58,466 bases of DNA from an uncultured Clostridia bacterium (lineage in GTDB: Bacteria; Bacillota; Clostridia; TANB77; CAG-508), in NCBI GenBank assembly GCA_947631385.1, contig CANRLE010000002.1, positions 1-58,466 of the forward strand, given 5' to 3'. Positions 36,213-45,700 of this stretch are shown in pieces. The notes under the pieces were generated by a model that searched no databases, had not been told where the DNA came from, and saw only the letters and a program-made list of their open reading frames with translations. Position numbers and translations under genes: made by a program. Each line of letters opens with the position of its first letter. Position 1 is the first letter of the stretch.

Positions 36213-37046
36213 ATGAAAATAGCAAAAAAAATATTAAGATATATTGTAGCAATTATACTAACATTATTAATTATCATATTAGTTTTAGTATCATTAACTT
36301 CTTCCACTATAGCTAATAAAGATTACATATATAAAAAATTAGAAGAGGCGGATTATTATACTAAAATATATGAAATGGTAAAATCTAATTTTGAAAATTA
36401 TATCTACCAGTCTGGGCTAGATCCAACAGTCTTACAAGATATAGTTTCTGAAAAAAAGGTAAGAGAAGATACCAATACTATTATTGATAATATTTATGCT
36501 GGTCTAGAAGAAAAAATTGAAACAGATTCAATAAAAGATAATTTGAATGCAAATATAGAAAAATCTTTAGGAAAAACATTAAATGCTACACAAAGACAAG
36601 CAGTTGACACATTGATTAATGAAATATTAAAAGAATATACTAATACAATTTTACATTTTAATTTTGAAAATGAAATAAATAAAGTTTATCAAAAAGCAAT
36701 GAAATATGTTGATTTAGCAAAAAAAGTAATTATAATAGCAATTGCTGTATGTATTTTGTTGTTAATTGGAATAACAATGAGAAGAATTTATAGAATATTC
36801 AATTTCTTAGGAATATCTTGTATATCTTCAGGATTGTTTTTAGTAATTGTGAATTTATTTATTAATCAAGGAATTAAGGTACAACATATTACTATTTTAA
36901 ATGATGGAATGTCAATAGTTATAAGAAATATTTTGTTAGAAATGTTAAATAGTATTATGCTATATGGTTGCATATTAATTGGAATAGGTTTTGTTAGTAT
37001 TGTAGGAACTAATTTAATACATAATATACGAAAATATAAAAATTAA
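36213..37046 (+). CDS. Membrane protein of unknown function
   Basis: A 277-residue protein with an N-terminal membrane helix (about 10-31), an extracytoplasmic helical region of about 130 residues rich in Lys, Glu and Asn, and three C-terminal membrane helices (about 172-192, 198-222 and 245-268). I do not recognise a family. It begins 13 bases after the sortase stop with an AGGGAGAAG site, so it belongs to the sortase operon and may help surface assembly, which is only context-based. Next come a promoter and the capsule regulatory genes. Confidence 0.6.
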   Translation: MKIAKKILRYIVAIILTLLIIILVLVSLTSSTIANKDYIYKKLEEADYYTKIYEMVKSNFENYIYQSGLDPTVLQDIVSEKKVREDTNTIIDNIYAGLEEKIETDSIKDNLNANIEKSLGKTLNATQRQAVDTLINEILKEYTNTILHFNFENEINKVYQKAMKYVDLAKKVIIIAIAVCILLLIGITMRRIYRIFNFLGISCISSGLFLVIVNLFINQGIKVQHITILNDGMSIVIRNILLEMLNSIMLYGCILIGIGFVSIVGTNLIHNIRKYKN

Positions 37047-37066
37047 TATTAATAATATAAAATATA

Positions 37067-37095
37067 TTGAAAAATATTTTGATAAAGTGTATAAT
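37067..37095 (+). promoter_or_regulatory. Putative promoter of the cpsC-cpsD-cpsB-glmM unit
   Basis: TTGAAA at 37067-37072 and a perfect TATAAT at 37090-37095 with 17-base spacing, 32 bases before the cpsC-like start, which follows AGGGAGG. Confidence 0.6.
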
Positions 37096-37127
37096 AAAAA
37101 GGTACGAAATAACTAGGGAGGAAATTC

Positions 37128-37844
37128 ATGGAAGAATTAGATTTAAAAGAATTATTTAACATGTTTTGGAGTAAAAAAGGGCAAATTATATTAATTATAT
37201 TGATTTTTATGGTAATAGGAATTATATATACAGTAGGATTTACAACACCTAAATATAGTTCTTATACTACATTGTTATTAGTATCATCTAGCAATACAGG
37301 AACTGCTACAGGTTCAATTACAACAACTGATTTAACATTAAATTCAAAATTAGTTTCTACTTATAGTACATTAGTAAAAAGCAAAACTACTTTAGGTCAA
37401 GTTATTGATAACTTAGGCGCTACTATAAGTGAAAATGCTTTAAAAAATAGCATAGCAGTTACAAATGAAAAAGATACAGAAATTATAAGAATAACTGTAA
37501 CAAATGAAGATGCCAAATTTGCTGCTCAAGTGGCAAATGAAATAGCAAATGTTTTTTCAGAAAAAGTAAAAGAATACTATAAATTAGATAATGTTCAAAT
37601 AGTAGATAAAGCAGAAGTAGAGACAACTCCATCAAACATTAATCATAGTAGAGATGTAATAATGTTTATGTTTATAGGTTTAGTTGTTGCTATTGCATAT
37701 GTACTATTATTAAATATGCTAGATACTACTGTAAAGACATCAGAAGATGTTGAAAAACTATTTGGAACTTTGCCAGTATTAGCAATTATACCTGTATATG
37801 GTTCAGAAAATACAAAAGCAAAAAGTAAAGGAGGTAGAAGATAA
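37128..37844 (+). CDS. Wzz/CpsC-type chain-length regulator (tyrosine kinase modulator)
   Basis: A 238-residue protein with membrane helices at about 18-38 and 178-198 and an extracellular helical domain between. It starts EELDLKELFNMFWSKK, contains TTPKYSSYTTLLL and ends in a short cytoplasmic tail after LLLNMLDTTVKTSEDVEKLFGTLPVLAIIP. Proteins of this type (CapA, CpsC, YveK) activate the partner tyrosine kinase and help control polymer length and export. The kinase gene begins at its stop codon (one-base overlap). Clear family assignment. Confidence 0.92.
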   Translation: MEELDLKELFNMFWSKKGQIILIILIFMVIGIIYTVGFTTPKYSSYTTLLLVSSSNTGTATGSITTTDLTLNSKLVSTYSTLVKSKTTLGQVIDNLGATISENALKNSIAVTNEKDTEIIRITVTNEDAKFAAQVANEIANVFSEKVKEYYKLDNVQIVDKAEVETTPSNINHSRDVIMFMFIGLVVAIAYVLLLNMLDTTVKTSEDVEKLFGTLPVLAIIPVYGSENTKAKSKGGRR

Positions 37845-38830
37845 TGAAAAAAGAATTAATAGCACATGAAGATCCAAAATCTCCTATTTCCGAAATATTT
37901 AGGACATTAAGAACAAATATACAATTTATGAATAACAAGAAAAAATTACAAACAATACTGATAACATCTACATTACCAGGAGAAGGAAAAAGTTGGGTAT
38001 CATCAAATTTAGCAACTACATTTGCACAAGCAGGAAAAAAGGTAGTTTTAGTAGATGCTGATATGAGAAAGGGGAGACAATATACTATTTTTGGAATAGC
38101 ACCAAGACCAGGATTGTCAAATTATTTATCAGATTATAGTGAAGAAGAGGGTAGACTAGATATTGCTGATTACGTACAAGAGACAGAAGTAGATGGATTA
38201 TATATAATTCCAGCTGGAAATGTACCTCCAAATCCATCTGAATTGTTAATATCAGAGACAATGCTAAATTTGATGGAACAATTAAAACAAATATGTGATG
38301 TAGTAATATTAGATGGACCTCCAACACAACTTGTAACAGACTCTTTAATCATGGCTAGAATTGTAGATTCAACAGTAGTTGTAACAGCAAGTAATCAAAC
38401 AAAAAAAGAAGACTTACGCAGAATTGTGGATAATATACAAAAAGTTGGTGGAAAGATAGCTGGAATTGTATTAAACAAAGTTACTATATCTGCTAAAAAA
38501 TATGAACAAACATATTATTATGGTTCTACGTCATCTTCTCATCATGGAAATAAAAAAGATGCAAATCTAAAAAGAAAAATGCCAAATGGTAATACTGGAA
38601 GGAAAGAAGAAAATAAAAAATTAGATAATAAACCCAATAAACCACCAGTAATGAAACAAGGTAATAATAATAAAAGTAACCAAAAGGAAGCACAAGAATT
38701 ACCAAAAGCATTTAAAAAAGACATAAAATCAGGAAACAAAGAAGAAATATCATTAGAAAAAACAAACGATATTTTAAAACAAATAAATAAATACTTAGAC
38801 CAAGAAAAGAAAAATTTAAATAAAAAATAA
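37844..38830 (+). CDS. CpsD/CapB-type bacterial tyrosine kinase
   Basis: A 328-residue cytoplasmic BY-kinase. Walker A is in STLPGEGKSWVSSNLA at about 43-58, Walker A' in VVLVDADMRKG at about 66-76, and Walker B in VVILDGPP at about 150-157. A tyrosine cluster (KYEQTYYYGS) at about 221-230 is the likely autophosphorylation site. Unlike most homologues, which end soon after that cluster, this protein has about 100 more residues rich in Lys, Asn and Glu. It controls capsule polymerisation with CpsC, and CpsB encoded next removes its phosphates. Confidence 0.92.
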   Translation: MKKELIAHEDPKSPISEIFRTLRTNIQFMNNKKKLQTILITSTLPGEGKSWVSSNLATTFAQAGKKVVLVDADMRKGRQYTIFGIAPRPGLSNYLSDYSEEEGRLDIADYVQETEVDGLYIIPAGNVPPNPSELLISETMLNLMEQLKQICDVVILDGPPTQLVTDSLIMARIVDSTVVVTASNQTKKEDLRRIVDNIQKVGGKIAGIVLNKVTISAKKYEQTYYYGSTSSSHHGNKKDANLKRKMPNGNTGRKEENKKLDNKPNKPPVMKQGNNNKSNQKEAQELPKAFKKDIKSGNKEEISLEKTNDILKQINKYLDQEKKNLNKK

Positions 38831-38856
38831 AAGGTTTTAAAGGAGAATAAAGCGAT

Positions 38857-39648
38857 ATGATAGACATGCATTCACACATACTACCAAATATCGATGATGG
38901 CTCAAGAAGTGTAGAAGAAACCTTTCAATTAATTGAAGAAGCCCAGAAAGTGGGCTTTGAAGCAATTATATCGACTTCACATTATATGGAAGGTTATTAT
39001 GAAACAGCTGCACCAGAAAGGGAAGTATGGATAAATAGCATTTATCAAAAATTTCAAGAACAAAATGGAAATATAAAATTATATTTAGGAAGTGAAGTAT
39101 ATTTTTCTGAAAACATCATAACTTTATTAGAGGAAGGTAAGGCATCTACGATTAATGATACTAGTTATGTTTTATTTGAAATGCCATTAAATGCGGAACC
39201 AATGAACCTATATGATGTTATATACGAAATGTTGCAACATAAATTAGTTCCAATATTAGCACATCCAGAAAGATATAGTTTTATTCAAAAAGAGCCAGAA
39301 TTAGTATATGATTTAATTCAAAAAGGTGTTTATATGCAAGCTAATTATGGAAGCATTGTAGGACAGTATGGTGAAAAAGCACAATTGTTAGTGAAAAAAT
39401 TATTAATGAATAATATGATACATTTCTTAGGAAGTGATGTTCATAGAAGAAATACAGTATATCCTAGAATACCACATATTTTAGAAGAATTAAAAAAATT
39501 AATAGGAGAAGAAAAATTAGAACAATTGACATCAGTAAATCCTAAATTAGTATTACAAAACAAAAGAGTAGATATGGGAGAACCAACTCCAATAGAATTA
39601 ACATGGAAAGAAAAAATTTTAATGAAATTAAAAAAGCAAAAAAATTAG
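38857..39648 (+). CDS. CpsB/YwqE-type PHP-domain tyrosine phosphatase
   Basis: A 263-residue metal-dependent phosphatase of the PHP superfamily. Metal-binding motifs are MIDMHSHILPNIDDGS at the N-terminus, STSHYMEGYY, the Glu in LGSEVYF, LAHPERY at about 138-144 and FLGSDVHRRN at about 188-197. It dephosphorylates the BY-kinase encoded just upstream and so regulates capsule synthesis. The gene follows cpsD after 26 bases with an AAAGGAG site. All expected ligands appear present. The C-terminal 30 residues are basic. Confidence 0.93.
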   Translation: MIDMHSHILPNIDDGSRSVEETFQLIEEAQKVGFEAIISTSHYMEGYYETAAPEREVWINSIYQKFQEQNGNIKLYLGSEVYFSENIITLLEEGKASTINDTSYVLFEMPLNAEPMNLYDVIYEMLQHKLVPILAHPERYSFIQKEPELVYDLIQKGVYMQANYGSIVGQYGEKAQLLVKKLLMNNMIHFLGSDVHRRNTVYPRIPHILEELKKLIGEEKLEQLTSVNPKLVLQNKRVDMGEPTPIELTWKEKILMKLKKQKN

Positions 39649-39667
39649 ATGAAAAGGAAATTATGTT

Positions 39668-41029
39668 ATGAGAAAGTATTTTGGTACAGATGGAATAAGA
39701 AGAATAGCTAATACAGAATTAACACCTGAATTAGTATATAAAGTAGCTAAGGCGGGAGCATATGTTTTATCTAAACATACAGATCATATACCTACAATTT
39801 TAATAGGTAGAGACACACGTATATCAGGGACTTTAATTGAAAGTGCTATGGTAGCAGGATTTTTAAGCTATGGTGCGAATGTAAAATTGTTAGGAGTGAT
39901 ACCAACTCCAGCAGTAGCATATTTAACTAGAAAATTAAAAGCAGATGCAAGTGTAGTGATATCAGCTTCTCACAATACTTTTGAATTTAATGGTATAAAA
40001 TATTTCAGCAATAAAGGAACTAAAATACCAGATAGTTTAGAAGAAGAAATTGAAGAAGTAATGGATTCTGGAAAATTAGATGAATTAACAGCAGTAAATG
40101 AAAAAATTGGTGTTTCTGAATATTGCTTAGATTTAATTGATGAATATGTTTATTTCTTTAGAAAACATTTTGATGATATCATAGAAGATAATAAAAAAGA
40201 AGATTTTATTGTTGGTATAGATACTGCAAATGGTGCTACATCATATATTGCAGAAAAAGTATTTAAAGCATTAGGAATACCATATAAAATTATAAACAAT
40301 AACCCAGATGGAATTAACATCAATAAAGACTGTGGTTCAACACATTTAGAAGGTTTGAAGAAATTTGTTGTAGAAAATAAATTAAACTTAGGAATAGCTT
40401 ATGATGGTGATGGGGACAGATGTCTTGCAATAGATGAAAATGGAAATGAAATAGACGGAGACAAATTATTAGCAATTATATCAAGTAATTTAAGACAAAA
40501 AGGAAAACTAAGTAAAGATACTATAGTTGCAACTGTAATGAGTAATTTAGGATTAAAAAAATATGCAACTAATAATGGATTACAACTAATTCAAACTAAA
40601 GTTGGAGACCGTTATGTATTAGAAGAAATGTTAAAAAATGGTTATAATTTAGGAGGGGAACAGTCAGGACATATTATTTTATTAGACTATAATCCTACAG
40701 GAGATGGAATTTTAACATCTCTAATGCTAATTCAAACTATGTTAGAACAAAACAAAAAGGCATCTGAATTAGGAGATACAGTTAGATTATATCCACAAGT
40801 TTTAATAAATGCGAAAGTAGATAATGATAAGAAATATGATTATGATAAAGATGAAACTATAAAAAATGCTATTGAAAAATTAGAAGAAGAATTTGCAGGA
40901 AATGGAAGAGTATTAATAAGGCCATCTGGAACAGAACCTTTAGTCAGAGTAATGATAGAAGGAGAAGATCAAAAATACATTACAGAAAAAGCTGAAGAAA
41001 TTGCGAAACTAATAGAAGAAAGATTGTAA
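39668..41029 (+). CDS. glmM: Phosphoglucosamine mutase
   Basis: A 453-residue enzyme converting glucosamine-6-phosphate to glucosamine-1-phosphate for UDP-GlcNAc, peptidoglycan and capsule precursors. It starts MRKYFGTDGIRRIAN; the phosphoserine loop is VVISASHNTFEFNG at about 97-110, the metal-binding loop YDGDGDRC at about 244-251, the sugar-binding loop GGEQSGHI at about 326, and the phosphate-binding loop IRPSGTEPLVRVM near the C-terminus. Length matches GlmM (about 445-455). Placement after cpsB links capsule regulation with precursor supply. Very secure assignment. Confidence 0.96.
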   Translation: MRKYFGTDGIRRIANTELTPELVYKVAKAGAYVLSKHTDHIPTILIGRDTRISGTLIESAMVAGFLSYGANVKLLGVIPTPAVAYLTRKLKADASVVISASHNTFEFNGIKYFSNKGTKIPDSLEEEIEEVMDSGKLDELTAVNEKIGVSEYCLDLIDEYVYFFRKHFDDIIEDNKKEDFIVGIDTANGATSYIAEKVFKALGIPYKIINNNPDGININKDCGSTHLEGLKKFVVENKLNLGIAYDGDGDRCLAIDENGNEIDGDKLLAIISSNLRQKGKLSKDTIVATVMSNLGLKKYATNNGLQLIQTKVGDRYVLEEMLKNGYNLGGEQSGHIILLDYNPTGDGILTSLMLIQTMLEQNKKASELGDTVRLYPQVLINAKVDNDKKYDYDKDETIKNAIEKLEEEFAGNGRVLIRPSGTEPLVRVMIEGEDQKYITEKAEEIAKLIEERL

Positions 41030-41073
41030 GAATAATGTAATGAAAATGTCATAAAAAAGTAATATAAAAGCAA

Positions 41074-41102
41074 TTGCTAAAATACACAAATAGTGATAGT
41101 AT
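41074..41102 (+). promoter_or_regulatory. Putative promoter of the small membrane protein gene
   Basis: TTGCTA at 41074-41079 and TAGTAT at 41097-41102, 17 bases apart, about 36 bases before the ATG at 41138. Confidence 0.4.
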
Positions 41103-41137
41103 AAAAACAGAAACAAAAGAAAATGGAGGTAGTGTTA

Positions 41138-41476
41138 ATGTTTATTTTTGATATATCAAACCCATTAACATTGGTACTAATGTTAGCTGCAACAATACTA
41201 TTGGTGTTCTTATCACAAGAAATAAAAAAGAGTTATATATCTGCTGTAATGTTATTTGCTTATTTAATAATATTGATAGTACATGTGGCACAAATAGCTA
41301 CTTTATCAGAAGAATTTAGATATATGTTATCAACTTTATCTAGATGTATTGTAATTGATTTTATATTTGTTGTAGTAAGCTTTTTCTCTTACTTATGGGT
41401 AGATGACTTAGAAGCTAAAATGGGAAAGAAGAAGAGCATTGATAACAGCTTAGATTGGTTGTGGAAAAAAGTATAA
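41138..41476 (+). CDS. Small membrane protein of unknown function
   Basis: A 112-residue protein with three predicted membrane helices (about 8-24, 30-50 and 66-88) and a charged C-terminal tail ending DNSLDWLWKKV. The ATG at 41138 follows TGGAGG by eight bases; an ATG at 41123 overlaps that ribosome site and is unlikely. I do not recognise the family. It stands alone between a promoter and a repeat-type terminator, so it is probably monocistronic. The even composition and the strong ribosome site suggest a real gene. Confidence 0.65.
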   Translation: MFIFDISNPLTLVLMLAATILLVFLSQEIKKSYISAVMLFAYLIILIVHVAQIATLSEEFRYMLSTLSRCIVIDFIFVVVSFFSYLWVDDLEAKMGKKKSIDNSLDWLWKKV

Positions 41477-41486
41477 GAAACGGAAA

Positions 41487-41526
41487 ATGCGGATTTGGGG
41501 ACGGCCTCATAATCCGTATTTTTTTG
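41487..41526 (+). terminator. Terminator with REP-like core, copy 1
   Basis: Arms ATGCGGATT (41487-41495) and AATCCGTAT (41511-41519) pair over nine positions with one G-U and are followed by T-run. The loop contains TGGGGACGGCCTCAT, itself able to form a short inner hairpin. The same loop with CCCC instead of CCTC occurs in the terminator at 55155, so this is a repeated element rather than an ordinary terminator. Confidence 0.8.
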
Positions 41527-41613
41527 TATAAAAAAATTAATTTATAATAACTTCTTGCTTTTGGAAAATAATTGAATTTATAGCAAATTTATGATATAAA
41601 TAAGTAAAATATG

Positions 41614-41640
41614 AATTTTGCAGCATGATGTTGCAAAATT
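41614..41640. repeat. 27-base palindromic element, copy 1 (upstream of yhcG-like gene)
   Basis: Near-perfect inverted repeat with arms AATTTTGCAGCAT and ATGTTGCAAAATT around one central base, ending 17 bases before the likely start codon at 41658. An element differing only at the central base lies at 41948-41974 inside the gene. Could be an operator or a protein-binding site. Confidence 0.75.
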
Positions 41641-41657
41641 TAAAATGGAGGAAAATC

Positions 41658-42737
41658 ATGGAAGATTTGACAAATATTATTAATGATGATAAATATTTTA
41701 TATTTTTAAATGAAATAAAAAATGATATAATTTCAACGAGGAGAAGAGTTTTGTCTCAAGCAAACAATGAAGTTATATTAATGTATTACCGAATTGGAAA
41801 AGGACTAATAAACAATAGTAAATATGGAAATAGTTTTATAAATACTTTAGCAAAAGACTTAAAATTAGAATTCCCAGACATGCATGGATTATCTGCAAGA
41901 AATTTAAGATATATGAAGAAATTTGCAAAAGAGTTTGAATATGATTCAATTTTGCAGCATAATGTTGCAAAATTGCCATGGACAACAATAACAACAATTA
42001 TGGATAAAATAAAAGATACAAATGAAAGAATATGGTATGTAAATAAAACATTAGAAAATTTATGGTCTAGAACAATACTTGAACATCAAATTGCAACAAA
42101 TCTATATAGTAGACAAGCATTATTAAATAATAAAATAAGCAATTATAGGGAAACATTACCAACAGAACTTGGAAAAAGAGCTTTGGAAATGCTAAAAGAT
42201 CCATATATTTTTGATATTGAAGGTTATGGAACAGCACCATTAGAAAAAGACATAGAAGACGCACTAGTTTCTAATATAACTAATTTACTTTTAGAGTTTG
42301 GGAATGGTTTTGCTTTTGTTGGAAGGCAATACCATTTGGAGGTTGAAGGAGAAGACTATTATATAGACTTATTATTTTATAATTTAAATTTAAAATGCTA
42401 TGTGATAGTAGAATTAAAAACTGTAAAATTCATACCAGAATTTGCAGGAAAATTAAACTTTTATTTAAATGCAGTAGACATGCTGTTAAAGAAAGAGGAC
42501 GATAATCCAACAATAGGAATTTTACTATGTAGGGATGAACACAAATTAACTGCTGAATTGGCTTTAAAAGATGTAAATAAACCAATAGGGGTAGCTGAAT
42601 ATAAATATGTACAGGAAGTTCCAGAATATTTAGCAAATAGCTTGCCGAGTATTGAAACACTAGAGAAAAGGCTAAATAATAAAGAGAAGTTGCAAGGAGA
42701 AAACAATGAAAGCAAAAAAAGTAGAAGAAATATTTAG
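41658..42737 (+). CDS. YhcG-like DUF1016 protein with PD-(D/E)XK nuclease domain
   Basis: About 359 residues. The N-terminal DUF1016 region has NEVILMYYRIGKGLINN, MHGLSARNLRYMKKFA and VAKLPWTTITTIMDKI. The C-terminal PD-(D/E)XK domain includes FVGRQYHLEVEGEDYYIDLLFYNLNLKCYVIVELKTVKF in pieces, with the catalytic Asp of YIDLLFYN and the ELK triad, then YLNAVDMLLKKEDDNPTIGILLC. Family members are putative nucleases often found as accessory or defence-related genes. The ATG at 41658 follows ATGGAGGAAAATC; an in-frame ATG at 41625 lies inside the palindrome. The gene overlaps polC by 32 bases, unusual for an accessory gene beside an essential one. Confidence 0.88.
   Translation: MEDLTNIINDDKYFIFLNEIKNDIISTRRRVLSQANNEVILMYYRIGKGLINNSKYGNSFINTLAKDLKLEFPDMHGLSARNLRYMKKFAKEFEYDSILQHNVAKLPWTTITTIMDKIKDTNERIWYVNKTLENLWSRTILEHQIATNLYSRQALLNNKISNYRETLPTELGKRALEMLKDPYIFDIEGYGTAPLEKDIEDALVSNITNLLLEFGNGFAFVGRQYHLEVEGEDYYIDLLFYNLNLKCYVIVELKTVKFIPEFAGKLNFYLNAVDMLLKKEDDNPTIGILLCRDEHKLTAELALKDVNKPIGVAEYKYVQEVPEYLANSLPSIETLEKRLNNKEKLQGENNESKKSRRNI
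41948..41974. repeat. 27-base palindromic element, copy 2 (inside yhcG-like gene)
   Basis: Same 13-base arms as copy 1 at 41614, differing only at the central base (A instead of G). It lies within codons for ILQHNVAKLPW of the DUF1016 region. Similarity stops at the palindrome boundary, which argues against a simple gene-fragment duplication. Confidence 0.75.
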
Positions 42738-45700
42738 TGATTACAAAACAAACTCGAACATCAAATATGCTGAAGTACGAAGTTTAAACATAATAAAAAA
42801 AACAAATACATTGCAAGTTATACTATATTTAGACGAATACATAGAAATCAAAGAAATTTGGTACTTTGAAAACTTTTTAAAACAAAGATTTCAATTTGAA
42901 CATATTGATGTAAAAATAGAATATCATGAAAAAGTAGAAAAAAAACCAATTCCAGAAGAATGGAAAAGTATCATAGCATATATGTCACACAAATATCCTT
43001 TAACAAAACCAATGTTATTATTAAAAAGTGACGTAACAGTAGAAGGAAACACAATAAAAATTCAAATGCATATAAAAGGTGCTGATTTCTTAAAAGCCAA
43101 AAGAACGGATAAAGAATTACAAAAAACTATATACAACCTATTTGGAGAAGAGTATGCTATTGACATTACTGAAAAATTATCAATAGAAGAAATAGATGAC
43201 ATCCGTGAAAAGATACAAAAAGAACAAGAACAAATAATAGCTAATATAGAAGAAAGCAAGCAGGCAGTAGAAACAAGCGAAGAAGTACCAGAATACAATG
43301 ATGTAGACTATGCACCTCCAACTGATATGGACATTGATGGTAGTATATATCCTATGGAAGAACAAGAATATATTATAGGAAAACCTTCTAAGGCAAAAGA
43401 TAAATACATTAAAATCAAAGATATAACAGCAAATGATGGAAGAGTTACATTAGAAGGAAGAATAGTTACATCTGAAGTAAGAGAAACAAAATCAGGAAAA
43501 GGGATGATAATCTTTGAATTATATGATGGTACTGGGACAATTACTTGTAAATCATTTGCCAAAGATTATGAAGAAGGAAAAGAAATTGCAGAAAAAATAA
43601 AAAAGGTACAAGCAATAAAAACTATTGGAAAAGCAGGATTAGATGCATATGCAGGGGATATTACAATAATGTCAAATAGTGTAATAGCAACAAATAGTGA
43701 AGTACCAGAATTACCAGCAGAAGAAGAACAAGCAGATACACCACAAATATTAGGAGCTACAACAAATATTACAGACCCTTTAGTAAAAGTAGGAGATTTA
43801 GGGGTAGATGATGGAAAAATAGCATTACAAGGTGAAGTCATTTATACAGAAGAAAAAACTTTAAAATCAGGGAAGACTTTATTTAGTTTTGATTTATATG
43901 ATGGGACAAGTACAATTACATGTAAAGCTTTTTTAAACAAAGAAACAGCAAAAAAGACAATGAATCGAATTCAAAATGCAAAAGGAATAAAATTAGCTGG
44001 AACTGTTCAAATGGATAGTTTTTCAAATGAACTTACAGTAATGGCAAATACGATTATAGAAACAGATGGATTGAAAAAAGAAACAAGACAGGACAATAGC
44101 GAAGTAAAAAGAGTAGAATTACATATGCATACTCAAATGAGTCAAATGGATGCTATGACATCAGCGAAAGATTTGATTAAAAGAGCAATGAAATGGGGAA
44201 TGAAATCTATTGCAATTACTGACCATGGAGTTGTACAAGCTTTTCCAGAGGCACATAAAATGTTAGGATATGATAATCCTGATATGAAAATTCTATATGG
44301 AGTAGAGGCATATTTAGCACCAGACAAAAATCCAATAGTAACAAATACAAAAGGTCAAGATATTGACACTACTTATTGTGTGCTTGATTTAGAAACAACA
44401 GGATTTTCCGCAGTTAGTGAAAGAATCACAGAAGTGGGAATTATGAAAATAAAAAATGGAGAAGTTATTGATGAATTTAGTTGTTTTGTAAATCCAGAAA
44501 AGCACATTCCACAAAGAGTAACAGAAGTTACTAATATAACAGATGATATGGTAAAAGATGCAGAAACAATTGAAAAAGTATTTCCAAAAATTTTGGAATT
44601 TGTAAAAGATTCAGTTTTAGTAGCACATAATGCACCATTTGATATAGGCTTTTTAAAGCAAAATGCAAAAAATTTAGGATATGAATTTGATTATACTTAT
44701 TTAGACACATTAAGTTTAGCAAAAGACCTATTTCCTGATTATAAAAAATATAAACTAGGGAAGATAGCAGAAAATTTAGGAATAAAGGTAGAAGTAGCAC
44801 ATCGTGCTTTAGATGATGTAGATACTACTGTAAAAGTATTTAATGTAATGCTAAAAATGTTAAAAGAAAGAGGAGCTAAAAAACTAGATGATATTGACCA
44901 AGTAAGTATGACAGAAGAAGCAAAAAAAGAGGAATATAAAAAACTAAAAACATATCATGCAATAATTCTTGCTAAAAATTATATAGGATTACGAAATTTA
45001 TATAGATTGGTATCACTTTCTCACTTAGATTATTTTTATCGTAAGCCTAGAATTTTGAAAAGTTTATATAAAAAATATTCAGAGGGGTTGATTTTAGGTA
45101 GTGCTTGTGAAGCAGGAGAATTATATCAGGCAATTGAATTAGGAAAAACAGATGAAGAGATAGAAGATATAGCTAACGATTATGACTATTTAGAAATTCA
45201 ACCAATTGGTAATAATCAATTTTTAATTCGAAATGGTATTGTAAAAGATGAAGAAGCATTAAGAGATATTAATAGACAAATTGTTGCATTAGGTGAGAAA
45301 TTAAATAAACCAGTAGTAGCAACTGGTGATGTACATTTTATGGACCCACAAGATGAAATATATAGACGTATTTTAGAGGCAGGGCAAGGATATGAGGATG
45401 CAGATAATCAAGCACCATTATATTTGAGAACAACAGAAGAAATGTTAGAAGAATTTAGCTATTTAGGAAAAGAAAAAGCCTATGAAGTGGTTGTTACAAA
45501 TACTAATTTAATTGCTGATATGTGTGATCAAATTAGTCCAATTTCGCCAGAAAAATGTCCACCTCACATACCGGGATGTGAGCAAACAATAAAGGATATT
45601 GCTTATAAAAAGGCTCATGAATTATATGGAGATCCTTTACCAGACATTGTGCAAGAAAGATTAGATAAAGAATTAGATTCAATTATTAGAAATGGCTTTT

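Noticed and set aside
41481..41526. Riboswitch or small RNA at the GC-rich hairpin
   Set aside because: It lies directly after a stop codon with a T-run and recurs after another gene, so terminator/REP-like is simpler; I see no riboswitch consensus.
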